Origin: Pseudonocardia sp. TRM90224 | GTDB taxonomy: Bacteria; Actinomycetota; Actinomycetes; Mycobacteriales; Pseudonocardiaceae | Assembly (NCBI RefSeq): GCF_021245725.1 | Contig: NZ_JAJGSX010000020.1 | Coordinates: 62,001 to 126,000, forward strand | Reading direction: 5' to 3' | DNA: 64,000 nt | Shown: positions 8,067-16,298 of the stretch, one piece after another | How positions within the stretch are numbered: the stretch's first letter is position 1 | Layout: the number at the start of each line of letters is the position of its first letter | Program-made: the position numbers and the translations under genes | The notes under the pieces: generated by a model | What the model saw: the letters and a program-made list of their open reading frames with translations, nothing else | Databases searched by the model: none | Told to the model about the DNA's origin: nothing

Positions 8067-9830
8067 GAGCGGGTGATCCTCCCGGTTGCCACACCCCGTC
8101 GGACGTGGGCGGCTGTGCGGGAGCTCCTGGCACCGCACCGCGCGCTGGCCGCGGGCGCGCTGATCGCGCTGGTCGCCGGCACCGCGGTGATGCTCTGCAC
8201 GGCACCGCTGCTCGGCTGGATCGTCGACATCGCCGTCGCGGGCGGGTCGCCGGACGCCGTCACGCTGCCCGCCGTCCTCATCGGTGCGGTCGCGATCGTC
8301 GCCGGGCTGCTGACCAGTGCGAGCGTCGCGCTGGTCGCGCGGCTGGGCGAGACGATGCTGGCGACGCTGCGGGAGCGGTTCGTCGACCGCGCGCTGCACC
8401 TGCCGCTCGAGCAGGTCGAGGAGGCCGGTTCCGGCGACCTCACCGCCCGGGTCACCGGGGACGTCTCGGTGATCGCCGAGATCGTCCGCGAGGGCCTGCC
8501 CGGGTTGAGCCGCTCCGCGATGTCGATCGTGCTGACGCTGGGCGCGCTGGCCGTGCTCGACTGGCGCTTCTTCGCCGTCGCGCTCCTCGCGGTGCCCATC
8601 CAGGCGCAGACGGCCCGCTGGTACGTGCGCACCGCCGTGCCGCTGTACGCGCGGCACCGTACGTCGATCGGCGCACAGCAACAGCAGCTGCTCGACTCGG
8701 TCGGCGGCGCGTCGACCGTGCGCGCTTACCGGCTCGGCGAGCAGCACACCGAGCTCGTCACCGCCCGCTCGAACGCCGCCGTCGATCTCGCGCTGCAAGG
8801 CATCCGGCTGGTCACCCGGTTCTACGGGCGGCTCAACCTCGCCGAGTTCATCGGGCTCTCCGCGGTGCTCGTGGCCGGGTTCCTGATGGTGCGGGCCGAC
8901 GCCGTGACGATCGGCGCGGTCACGGCGGCGGCGCTGTACTTCCACAACCTCTTCGGCCCGATCAACGTGACGCTCGGCGCGTTCGACGACACCGTCTCGG
9001 CCGCGGCGAGCCTGTCGCGCCTGGTCGGGGTGGCCGACATGGCCGAGTCGGAGCGGAGATCCCCGACCGGCGTACCCGCCGGCAGCAAGCTGGAGGCGTC
9101 CGGCATCGGCCACGCGTACGTGCCCGGCCACCCGGTGCTGCGCAGCGTCGACATCGTGCTCGACCACGGTGAGACCGTTGCGCTCGTCGGGGCGAGCGGG
9201 GCTGGCAAGTCCACCCTCGCCAAGATCATCGCCGGCATCCACGAACCGGCGGAGGGCACGATCACGCTGGGCGGCACGCCGCTCGACGGGCAGCGCGGCG
9301 CGGTCGCGCTGATCACGCAGGAGGTGCACGTCTTCGCGGGTTCGCTCGCCGACGACCTGCGCCTCGCCCGCCCCGACGCCGGCGCGGAGCAGCTGCGGGC
9401 GGCGCTGGCGCGGGTCGGGGCGTTGCAATGGGCCGAGGCGTTGCCGGACGGCCTCGACACGGTCGTCGGAGAGGGCGCGCGCCGGTTGACGGTGACGCAG
9501 TCGCAGCAGCTGGCGCTGGCGCGCCTGGTGCTCGCCGACCCGCCGGTCGCGATCCTCGACGAGGCCACCGCCGAGGCGGGCAGTGCGGGGGCCCGGACGC
9601 TGGAGGCGTCCGCCGGCGCCGCGCTGGCGGGCCGGACCGCGCTCGTCGTCGCGCACCGGCTCACCCAGGCCGCCGCCGCCGACCGGATCGTCCTCCTCGA
9701 CGCCGGGCGGGTGGTCGAGAGCGGCACCCACGACGACCTCCTCGCGGCCGCCGGCCCGTACGCGCGGCTCTGGGCGGTGTGGACGGACCTGCGCCCCGAA
9801 CCCGCCCCCGCCGCCGACGGGCCGGCGTAG
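8028..9830 (+). CDS. ABC exporter half-transporter B with intact ATPase motifs
   Basis: Up to 600 aa, a membrane domain plus nucleotide-binding domain. Walker A GASGAGKSTLAK, the Q-loop (LITQEVHVF), Walker B with catalytic Glu (VAILDEATAE) and the H-loop (VVAHRL) are all present. The signature is degenerate: LTVTQSQQLALARL instead of LSGGQ. Pairing with half-transporter A gives one complete and one wholly degenerate ATP site, as in asymmetric heterodimeric exporters; in actinobacteria such pairs include siderophore transporters of the IrtAB kind. Start possible at 8028, 8043 or 8058. Confidence 0.9.
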   Translation: MSDAVMSDAAVSDERVILPVATPRRTWAAVRELLAPHRALAAGALIALVAGTAVMLCTAPLLGWIVDIAVAGGSPDAVTLPAVLIGAVAIVAGLLTSASVALVARLGETMLATLRERFVDRALHLPLEQVEEAGSGDLTARVTGDVSVIAEIVREGLPGLSRSAMSIVLTLGALAVLDWRFFAVALLAVPIQAQTARWYVRTAVPLYARHRTSIGAQQQQLLDSVGGASTVRAYRLGEQHTELVTARSNAAVDLALQGIRLVTRFYGRLNLAEFIGLSAVLVAGFLMVRADAVTIGAVTAAALYFHNLFGPINVTLGAFDDTVSAAASLSRLVGVADMAESERRSPTGVPAGSKLEASGIGHAYVPGHPVLRSVDIVLDHGETVALVGASGAGKSTLAKIIAGIHEPAEGTITLGGTPLDGQRGAVALITQEVHVFAGSLADDLRLARPDAGAEQLRAALARVGALQWAEALPDGLDTVVGEGARRLTVTQSQQLALARLVLADPPVAILDEATAEAGSAGARTLEASAGAALAGRTALVVAHRLTQAAAADRIVLLDAGRVVESGTHDDLLAAAGPYARLWAVWTDLRPEPAPAADGPA

Positions 9831-9850
9831 CCGCGAGCTCGTACCAGTGC

Positions 9851-9905
9851 GGGCAGGAAAGCCACTTTCCTGCCCTCACAGGGCCTGAAAGTGGCTTTCC
9901 TGCCC
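9851..9905 (+). repeat. Family II 55-bp inverted repeat, copy II-1
   Basis: Perfect 19-bp arms (9851-9869 GGGCAGGAAAGCCACTTTC and 9887-9905, its complement) have a 17-nt loop that itself contains GCCCT-CAC-AGGGC. It lies 20 bp after the exporter operon and before the GHL10 hydrolase gene. Terminator-like. Confidence 0.85.
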
Positions 9906-9995
9906 TCCCGGTGGAGCCGGGAGCGCCACCAACCGACCGGGCGCTTTTCGACCGCGAGGCTTGCCCGCCGCCGTCGGTCTGGCCAGGGTGTGCGC

Positions 9996-11207
9996 ATGCC
10001 GTTCGCCCGGGTGGTCGCGCTCCTGTTGGCCGTCGGCGGGCTGGTCTCGGCGGCGCAACCGGCCGCCGCCCAGCAGGTGACCTGCACGGATACCCGTAAC
10101 GACATGCGCGCGGTGTGGATCTCGGTCGTGTCCAACATCGACTGGCCGAGCCGGGCCGGCATCGGCGTCGCGGAGCAGCAGCAGGAGTACCGCGCGATCC
10201 TCGACAACGCGGTGCGGCTGCGCCTCGACACCGTGATCGTCCAGGTGCGGCCGACGGCCGACGCGCTGTGGCCCTCGCGGTTGGAGCCGTGGTCGCGGTG
10301 GCTCACCGGCACCCAGGGCCGCGATCCCGGGTACGACCCGCTGGCGTTCCTCGTCGACGAGGCGCACATGCGCGGCATGGACTTCCACGCGTGGTTCAAC
10401 CCGTTCCGGGTCGACACGAGGGCCGATCCCGCGCTGCTGGTGCCGGAGCATCCGGCCCGCCGGCACCCGGAGTGGACGTTCGCCTACGGCGGGCAGCTGT
10501 ACTACGACCCCGGCGTTCCCGAGGCCCGCGCCTTCGTGATCGAAGCGATCATGGACGCGGTCACGCGGTACGACATCGACGCCGTGCACCTCGACGACTA
10601 CTTCTACCCGTACCCGAAGCCGGGGGAGCCGCTCCCCGACGGCCCCACGTTCGAGCGCTACCGCGGCGGCTTCACCGACATCGCGGCCTGGCGGCGGGAC
10701 AACGTCGACCAGCTCGTGCGCGGTCTCTCCGAGCGGATCGCTGCGACCCGGCCGGAGGTCGACTTCGGGATCAGCCCGTTCGGGATCTGGCGCAACCAGG
10801 CCGCCGACCCCCGCGGCTCGGCCACGGGCGGCACCCAGTCGTACGACGCGATCTTCGCCAACAGCTACAAATGGATCAAGAACGACTGGGTCGACTACAT
10901 CGCGCCGCAGATCTACTGGGAGTCCGGCCACCCGGTCGCGGACTACGGGACGCTCGTGCGCTGGTGGGCGGGTGTGGTCGAGGGCACGGGCGTCGACCTC
11001 TACGTCGGCCAGGCCGCCTACAAGATCGGCAGCTCACCCGCCTGGGACGACGCCGAGCTCACCGAGCACGTCGCGCTCAACCGCACGATCCCGCAGGTGA
11101 AGGGCGACATCTTCTTCAGCTCACGATCACTCGTCACCAACGCTGCCGCGGCGATGGGGCGGGTCTCCGCCGATCACTACCCGGAGATGGGCTGCACGTC
11201 TCCCTGA
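9996..11207 (+). CDS. Secreted family-10 glycosylhydrolase-like protein (GHL10/DUF187)
   Basis: 403 aa with a signal peptide (MPFARVVALLLAVGGLVSAAQPAAAQ). The mature part starts with NDMRAVWISVVSNIDWPSR and contains HAWFNPFR, DAVHLDDYFYPYP, and IAPQIYWESGHPVADY. These are hallmarks of the GHL10 TIM-barrel family (YngK-like), thought to cleave cell-wall or other carbohydrates outside the cell. The acidic pair in HLDDYFYP is the likely active site. The ATG at 9996 is chosen because it starts the signal peptide. No partner genes are adjacent. Confidence 0.88.
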   Translation: MPFARVVALLLAVGGLVSAAQPAAAQQVTCTDTRNDMRAVWISVVSNIDWPSRAGIGVAEQQQEYRAILDNAVRLRLDTVIVQVRPTADALWPSRLEPWSRWLTGTQGRDPGYDPLAFLVDEAHMRGMDFHAWFNPFRVDTRADPALLVPEHPARRHPEWTFAYGGQLYYDPGVPEARAFVIEAIMDAVTRYDIDAVHLDDYFYPYPKPGEPLPDGPTFERYRGGFTDIAAWRRDNVDQLVRGLSERIAATRPEVDFGISPFGIWRNQAADPRGSATGGTQSYDAIFANSYKWIKNDWVDYIAPQIYWESGHPVADYGTLVRWWAGVVEGTGVDLYVGQAAYKIGSSPAWDDAELTEHVALNRTIPQVKGDIFFSSRSLVTNAAAAMGRVSADHYPEMGCTSP

Positions 11208-11270
11208 CTGCCCGGTTCGTCCGGGTGGGTGTAAGAGTGGGGGTGGAAGAGCGCGAACGAGGGAGTGCAG

Positions 11271-12128
11271 ATGGTGACGGTCAAGGGCGGACGCGAGCCG
11301 GTGGAGTGGAAGTCCGCCGCCGAGTACGAGGACATCCGGTACGAGCACAGCGGCGACGGGATCGCGAAGATCACCATTTGCCGCCCGGAGGTCCGCAACG
11401 CCTTCCGCCCGCAGACGATCGTCGAGATCTCCGACGCGCTCACGCTCGCCCGTGAAGACCCGTCGGTCGGTGTGATCGTCCTCACGGGGGAGGGGCCCGA
11501 CGCGTTCTGCTCCGGTGGCGACCAGCGCGTGCGCGGCGACACCGGCTACCTCTCCGACCCCGCCGACGGCGCGTCCGTCGGCCGGTTCCACGTGACCGAC
11601 CTGCACGTCCAGATGCGCCGGCTGCCCAAGCCGATCGTCGCGATGGTCGCGGGCTACGCGATCGGCGGCGGGCACGTCCTGCACCTGGTGTGCGACCTGA
11701 CGATCGCGGCCGACAACGCGCGCTTCGGGCAGGTCGGGCCGAAGGTCGGCTCGTTCGACGGCGGGTTCGGGGCCGGCCTGCTCGCGCAGATGGTCGGGCA
11801 GAAGAAGGCCAAGGAGATCTGGTTCCTCTGCGAGCAGTACGACGCGGCCGAGGCGCTGGACATGGGCCTGGTCAACACGGTCGTCCCGCTCGCCGAGCTG
11901 GAGACCGAGACGGTGGCCTGGTGCCGTCGGATGCTGTCGCTCTCACCGTTCGCGCTGCGGATGATGAAGGCGAGCTTCCACGCCGCCGAGGACGGCCTGG
12001 CCGGCATCCAGCAGCTCGCCCACGACGCCAACCTGCTCTTCTACGCCTCCGACGAGGCCAAGGAGGGTCGCGAGGCCTACAAGGCCAAGCGGTCGCCCGA
12101 GTTCGAGCGGTTCCCCAGGCGGCCCTGA
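11271..12128 (+). CDS. menB: 1,4-dihydroxy-2-naphthoyl-CoA synthase (menaquinone biosynthesis)
   Basis: 285 aa, crotonase fold. MenB-specific segments are FCSGGDQRVRGDTGY, IGGGHVLHLVCDLTIA with the oxyanion-hole glycines, and FGQVGPKVGSFDGGFG. The enzyme closes the second ring of the naphthoquinone from O-succinylbenzoyl-CoA. The ATG at 11271 is preferred over a GTG at 11265 because GAGGGAG lies 7 nt upstream. No other men genes are in the window, so it stands alone here. Confidence 0.95.
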   Translation: MVTVKGGREPVEWKSAAEYEDIRYEHSGDGIAKITICRPEVRNAFRPQTIVEISDALTLAREDPSVGVIVLTGEGPDAFCSGGDQRVRGDTGYLSDPADGASVGRFHVTDLHVQMRRLPKPIVAMVAGYAIGGGHVLHLVCDLTIAADNARFGQVGPKVGSFDGGFGAGLLAQMVGQKKAKEIWFLCEQYDAAEALDMGLVNTVVPLAELETETVAWCRRMLSLSPFALRMMKASFHAAEDGLAGIQQLAHDANLLFYASDEAKEGREAYKAKRSPEFERFPRRP

Positions 12129-12232
12129 TCGGGTCCCCCTGACGGGTAGACGGACCGTCCGGTCGGTGATGCGGGGTGTAACCGACCCGCTACCGTTCGG
12201 CCTGACATGCCCAGCCAGGTGGGGGATTCGAG

Positions 12233-13993
12233 TTGGACGCAGGTGCCGTCGTCGCTGGCCGTTACCGGCTGGTGGACCGGGTCGGTGAAGGCGGGATGGG
12301 CGTCGTCTGGCGTGCCGTCGACGTGGAGTCGGATGCGCCGGTTGCGGTCAAGCAGGTGCGGTTCGACCGCTGGATGACGCAGTCCGACCGCGAGCACGCG
12401 GTCGCCCAGCTGCGCCGGGAGGCCGGCATCGCCGCGGCTGCGAGCGGCCACGCCAACGTCGTCGACGTGCACGGGCTCGTCGAAGACGGCGGCGAGCCGT
12501 GGCTGGTCATGGAGTACGTGCCGGGGCGCGACCTGAGTCGGGTCGTGCGCGAGGACACGATGTTGCATCCCGAACGGGCCGCGCGCATCGGCGCGCAGCT
12601 CGCCGGGGCGCTCGCGCACCTGCACCGCGCGGGTGTCGTGCACGGCGACGTCACACCGCGCAACGTCCTGCTCTCCGACGACGACCGGGTGACGCTGACC
12701 GACTTCGGGATCTCCCGGGTCGAGAGCGAGCAGACGATGAGCACCCGCGGCCGCCCCGCCGGCGTGCCGGCGTTCTTCGCGCCCGAGGTCGCGAGAGGGA
12801 TGCGGCCGTCGAAGGGGTCCGACGTGTTCGGTGTCGGCGCCGTTCTGCAGCACATGGTGGACGGATCCGGGCCGTGGGGTGAGAGCACGGACGAGCGCGA
12901 GCTGTACGAGCGTGCGCTGAACGGCGCGTTCGTCCCGTCGAAGAACGCGGGCCCGCTCGCCCCGGTGCTCAGCAGGCTGCTCACCAGGACACCGAAGACG
13001 CGGCCGACGGCTGAGCTGGCCGAGCGGATGCTCGCCGACGTGGCTGTCGGGAAGAAGCCGCCGCGCCGGCGTGGGCCGATCGTGCTGGTCGCCGCGCTCG
13101 TTCTCGTCGCGGCGCTCGCCGCGACGGCGATCGTGATCAACATGCGGGCCCCGGTGCAGCTCGGACTCGGCGACCACCACACCGCCGACCCGTGCTCGCT
13201 GATCAAGGCGGGGCCGTTCGGCCGTTTCGGCGATCCCGCGTTGGAACCGGCGTACGGCGGGTTCGAGCGTTGCGACGTCGTGCTCGGTGAGGGTCCGCAG
13301 CAGATCGTCGTGACCGTGCGGCTCGACGACGGCGGGCCGCCCCCGACCAGCCCGGTCGAGCAGGTCGGCCGGCTCGACGTGCTACGCCTCCCACTCGACG
13401 AGGACACGTGTGAACGCGTGGTCCGCCTGCCCGACGGGGCCGAGGTCAACTTCCGGGCTCGCATCGACGAGCTCCCGGCGTCGGTCGACCTGTGTGAGAT
13501 CGCCGATGTGGCGACCGACGAGGCGCTGCCCGTGCTCGCTGCGGGGGTCGTGCCGAGGCGCGCACACCCGTTCGACGGCGGGTCGCTGGCGAACGTCGAC
13601 GCATGTTCGCTGCTCACGCCCGCCGACTACGCCTCGGTCCCCGGCCTCGGCGGCGCCGCGGGCGATCCGGGCTTCGGCAACTGGAACTGCGAGTGGTCGG
13701 GATCGGGCCGGTCGGTGATCAAGTTCCGGTTCGAGCGTGACAGCCGCCCGGTCGACATCGCGGTGGACGGCCCTCCGACCATCATCGCGGACAGGGCGGC
13801 GGCGTTCGTCCAGGCGTCGGACGGGACGGGGTGTGACGGAGGAGTGCAGGGCGGGACGTATCGCGACTCGGGGAACGACACCGTGAACGAGATGGTCAGC
13901 ATGGAGCTGATCCAGGACGACCCCGTCGCGGATCCCTGCGCCGCGCTGAGGACGATCGCCGAGGCGGCGGCCCGCCGGCTCCCTGCGACTTGA
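12233..13993 (+). CDS. Transmembrane Ser/Thr protein kinase with extracytoplasmic domain
   Basis: 586 aa. The kinase domain spans about 1-265: glycine loop VGEGGMGVVWRA, Lys in VAVKQV, catalytic loop HGDVTPRN, DFG in LTDFGIS, and FFAPEVA. The usual HRD is HGD, so it is not an RD kinase. After a basic stretch (KKPPRRRG) comes one transmembrane helix (about 285-305), then an external domain of two similar halves with paired cysteines (DPCSLIKAG..., DACSLLTP...) that may sense a ligand. The TTG at 12233 follows a GGTGGGGG ribosome site. The gene faces a second kinase 12 bp away. Confidence 0.9.
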   Translation: MDAGAVVAGRYRLVDRVGEGGMGVVWRAVDVESDAPVAVKQVRFDRWMTQSDREHAVAQLRREAGIAAAASGHANVVDVHGLVEDGGEPWLVMEYVPGRDLSRVVREDTMLHPERAARIGAQLAGALAHLHRAGVVHGDVTPRNVLLSDDDRVTLTDFGISRVESEQTMSTRGRPAGVPAFFAPEVARGMRPSKGSDVFGVGAVLQHMVDGSGPWGESTDERELYERALNGAFVPSKNAGPLAPVLSRLLTRTPKTRPTAELAERMLADVAVGKKPPRRRGPIVLVAALVLVAALAATAIVINMRAPVQLGLGDHHTADPCSLIKAGPFGRFGDPALEPAYGGFERCDVVLGEGPQQIVVTVRLDDGGPPPTSPVEQVGRLDVLRLPLDEDTCERVVRLPDGAEVNFRARIDELPASVDLCEIADVATDEALPVLAAGVVPRRAHPFDGGSLANVDACSLLTPADYASVPGLGGAAGDPGFGNWNCEWSGSGRSVIKFRFERDSRPVDIAVDGPPTIIADRAAAFVQASDGTGCDGGVQGGTYRDSGNDTVNEMVSMELIQDDPVADPCAALRTIAEAAARRLPAT

Positions 13994-14002
13994 TCAGGTC
14001 GC
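13985..14002 (+). terminator. Short palindrome between the two convergent kinase genes
   Basis: GCGACTTGATCAGGTCGC is an 18-bp near-perfect palindrome overlapping the stop codon of the transmembrane kinase. It sits at the only convergent junction in the window that lacks a family I, II or III element. It could act as a weak bidirectional terminator. Confidence 0.35.
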
Positions 14003-14005
14003 ACG

Positions 14006-14752
14006 TCATGCGCCGGCCCGGCCGCGGCCGGCCGCGATCGCGGCGAGGGCGTCGCGCGCGGTGACGGCACCTGGGCGCTCGGCGGGGTCCGTGGCCAGCA
14101 TCGTGGCCAGTAGGGGGGTCAGCGCCGCACCTCCGGAGCGGACTGCGTCGCGGAGCATCGCGCCGAGCGCGTAGACGTCGGAGGCCGGGCCGGCGGCGGC
14201 TCCGGCGCAGACCTCGGGGGAGCGGTAGTCCCGGGTGCCGGTCATCCGCGAGCCCGGGTCGCCGCCGTCCTCGCCGAGGATGTGCGACGCCCCGAAGTCG
14301 ACGAGCTTGACCTCGCCGTCCTTGTCGACCAGCACGTTGTCGGGTGTCACGTCGCCGTGCACGAGCCCGACCGCGTGCAGCGCGCCGAGCGCGTCGGCGA
14401 CCTGCGCCGCGACCTGGGCGGCGGCGCGCGGCCCGACGCGATTCCGCATCCACAACGCGGACCACGGCAGCGCGTCGACGTACTGGACCACCAGCCACGG
14501 CCCGTCCTCGTCGACGAGGTCGAGCACCCGCAGCAGCCGCGGGTGCTCGACGTGCGATGCCAGGCGCGCCTCTCTCATGAGCCGTTCGGGAGGTTCGGTC
14601 CCCGACAACCGCTTGATCGCGACGGTCCGGCCGACCACCTCATCGGTCGCCCGCCAGACCATGCCGAGGTCACCGGCGCCTATCAGCTCGTGCAACAGAT
14701 ACCGCCGCGCCACGATCTGCCCTGATGCCGGGACTCCGTTGGAAAACCTCAC
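14006..14752 (-). CDS. Soluble Ser/Thr protein kinase
   Basis: About 248 aa, a kinase domain with no transmembrane segment: glycine loop IGAGDLGMVWRA, VAIKRL lysine, catalytic loop HGDVTPDN, VDFGASHI and YRSPEVCAG. It shares the HGDVTP loop (no Arg before Asp) with the neighbouring transmembrane kinase, which suggests duplication. The start is uncertain: GTG at 14752 matches the kinase domain edge, while an in-frame ATG at 14815 would add 21 residues. Divergent from the FHA gene, a typical substrate-reader partner. Confidence 0.85.
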   Translation of the reverse strand: MRFSNGVPASGQIVARRYLLHELIGAGDLGMVWRATDEVVGRTVAIKRLSGTEPPERLMREARLASHVEHPRLLRVLDLVDEDGPWLVVQYVDALPWSALWMRNRVGPRAAAQVAAQVADALGALHAVGLVHGDVTPDNVLVDKDGEVKLVDFGASHILGEDGGDPGSRMTGTRDYRSPEVCAGAAAGPASDVYALGAMLRDAVRSGGAALTPLLATMLATDPAERPGAVTARDALAAIAAGRGRAGA

Positions 14753-14874
14753 GGGTCGTTCATATCGGCCTCGACCGGGAGGGGTCCCGGCCGTTGCGGA
14801 CACCCTCCCGGGCATGCGGCGGGTCGTGATCTCATGACCAGCACCGGCGGATCGGCAGGATCGGGGCGGACGGG

Positions 14875-15666
14875 ATGACGGTGGACGACGGACCGGACAT
14901 GGCCGGCGTGGAGCGGCATCCGGCGCGGGACAACCTGGCACAAGGTGCCGCGCCGCTCGCGGCCGGCACGCTGATCGCGCAGTCGATCGGCAGCGGCATC
15001 ACCGTCAGGTCGCGTGAAGGCCGGACGATCCTCTTCGGCCGGCAGGCCGAGGGCGTGCACGTCTGCGTCGGCGCGGACGACCTCGGGATCAGCCGCCAAC
15101 ACGGCGTGCTGACGTGCAAGAACAACCGCTGGTGGCTGAGCAACGTGGGCCGGCGACCGGTGCGGCTGCCATCGGGGGAGCTCCCGTCCAACGGCGAACC
15201 CGTGCCGCTCGCGACCGGCTACACGGCGCTGTTCGTCCTCGGCGCGGAGCAGCGGGTGCACCTGCTCGAGGTGTACATCGCCGGCAACGACGGCGAGCGC
15301 CCGCGCGCGCTGCCCGACCACGCGACCGTGCAGCCGGTGAAGTGGAACCTCACGACGGACGAGCACAAGGCGCTCGTCGTCCTCGGCCAGCGCTACTTGC
15401 GCAACGAACCGAACCCGCAGCCGCTGCCGTGGCAGCAGGCGACCGACGAGCTCGCGCTGATCGACCCGACGGGCCGCTGGCGGATCAAGCGCCTGCAACA
15501 CGTCGTGCTCAACCTGCGGCTCAGGATGGCGGAGAAGGTGTCGGGGCTGGTGGCCGCGGAGGTCCCGGCGCCGGTCGGCAACCAGCTCAACGACAACCTC
15601 ATCCGCGAGCTGGTGCGGACGGGGAGCATCCTGCCGAAGGACCTGGAGATCATCGACGTGGACTAG
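14875..15666 (+). CDS. FHA-domain protein
   Basis: 263 aa. A forkhead-associated phosphothreonine-binding domain lies at about 35-130: GRTILFGRQAEGVHVCVGADDLGISRQHGVLT contains the conserved GR, SRxH and following strands. The C-terminal half (WNLTTDEHKALVVLGQRYL...) looks like a helical winged-type domain of unknown role. Position next to two kinase genes suggests it reads their phosphorylation. The ATG at 14875 follows GGGGCGGACGG. Confidence 0.85.
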   Translation: MTVDDGPDMAGVERHPARDNLAQGAAPLAAGTLIAQSIGSGITVRSREGRTILFGRQAEGVHVCVGADDLGISRQHGVLTCKNNRWWLSNVGRRPVRLPSGELPSNGEPVPLATGYTALFVLGAEQRVHLLEVYIAGNDGERPRALPDHATVQPVKWNLTTDEHKALVVLGQRYLRNEPNPQPLPWQQATDELALIDPTGRWRIKRLQHVVLNLRLRMAEKVSGLVAAEVPAPVGNQLNDNLIRELVRTGSILPKDLEIIDVD

Positions 15667-15898
15667 ACGGACGTCTCGGGGGCCGCGACGCACAGCTCAG
15701 CCGGCGGGGTAGCTGCGCGAACGGCACCCCTCGGTCGCCCGTCCGCCGGCCAAGTGCGTCCGGGATGGGCCTGGAAAGCCACCTTCCCGGCAACGTGTGC
15801 GCCCCGAACCCATCTCACGGGTGGGCGGGCGATGTGGGCGCAGAGACCGAGCTCCCCGGTCCGCCGCAGGCCATCGTGCGCGACGGGCCGGCGCGGAA

Positions 15899-15953
15899 GG
15901 TCAGGAAAGCGACTTTCATGCAACCAGGTTGCATGAAAGTGGCTTTCCTGACC
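15899..15953 (+). repeat. Family II 55-bp inverted repeat, copy II-2
   Basis: Arms of 27 bp (15899-15925 and 15927-15953) around a single central base, with one mismatch. The shared part is GGAAAGC(C/G)ACTTTC. Unlike the other copies, the loop is replaced by an extended stem (CATGCAACC/GGTTGCATG), but the total length stays 55 bp. Convergent junction FHA/CPBP. Confidence 0.85.
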
Positions 15954-16109
15954 CCGCCCAGGGCGGCGGCGGCCGGGTCGAACGTGCACACCGTGACCGT
16001 GCGGTGCACCTGCCGAGCATGCGCGCCGGTGCAACGCACCCCGGCCACCCCGGCTCCTGGTTGCGTCTACCCCCGGGCATGGCCGCGCAGACCACCGCGC
16101 AGACCTTGG

Positions 16110-16147
16110 TGTGTCCTCGCAGATCGCGCACGCTCTGCGAGGACACA
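16110..16147 (+). repeat. 13-bp inverted repeat
   Basis: TGTGTCCTCGCAG at 16110-16122 and its exact complement at 16135-16147 are separated by 12 nt. It is unrelated in sequence to the three repeat families and lies 150 bp downstream of the CPBP gene end. Possibly a second terminator or an operator remnant. Confidence 0.55.
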
Positions 16148-16298
16148 GCAAGCTCTGCGAGCTGCAACTCCCGGTCTCGGGGCGGGCACGAATCGGACCA
16201 GCTGGAGCCCCGGGAGCGGGACCGGGGTGCGCGCGTTCCTGCCCTCCCCAACCGGCGGGGTACTGACACTCCGCCCACCCGGTTCCCAGGGGCACCGG

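Larger units (their letters stand above)
15667..16298 (+). other. 632-bp intergenic region with repeats and no convincing gene
   Basis: This convergent gap between the FHA and CPBP genes contains a family II element (15899-15953), a degraded half-element GGAAAGCCACCTTCC at 15773-15787, and a separate inverted repeat at 16110-16147. Open frames here overlap on several strands without family signals or good starts, so I call no gene. Confidence 0.6.
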
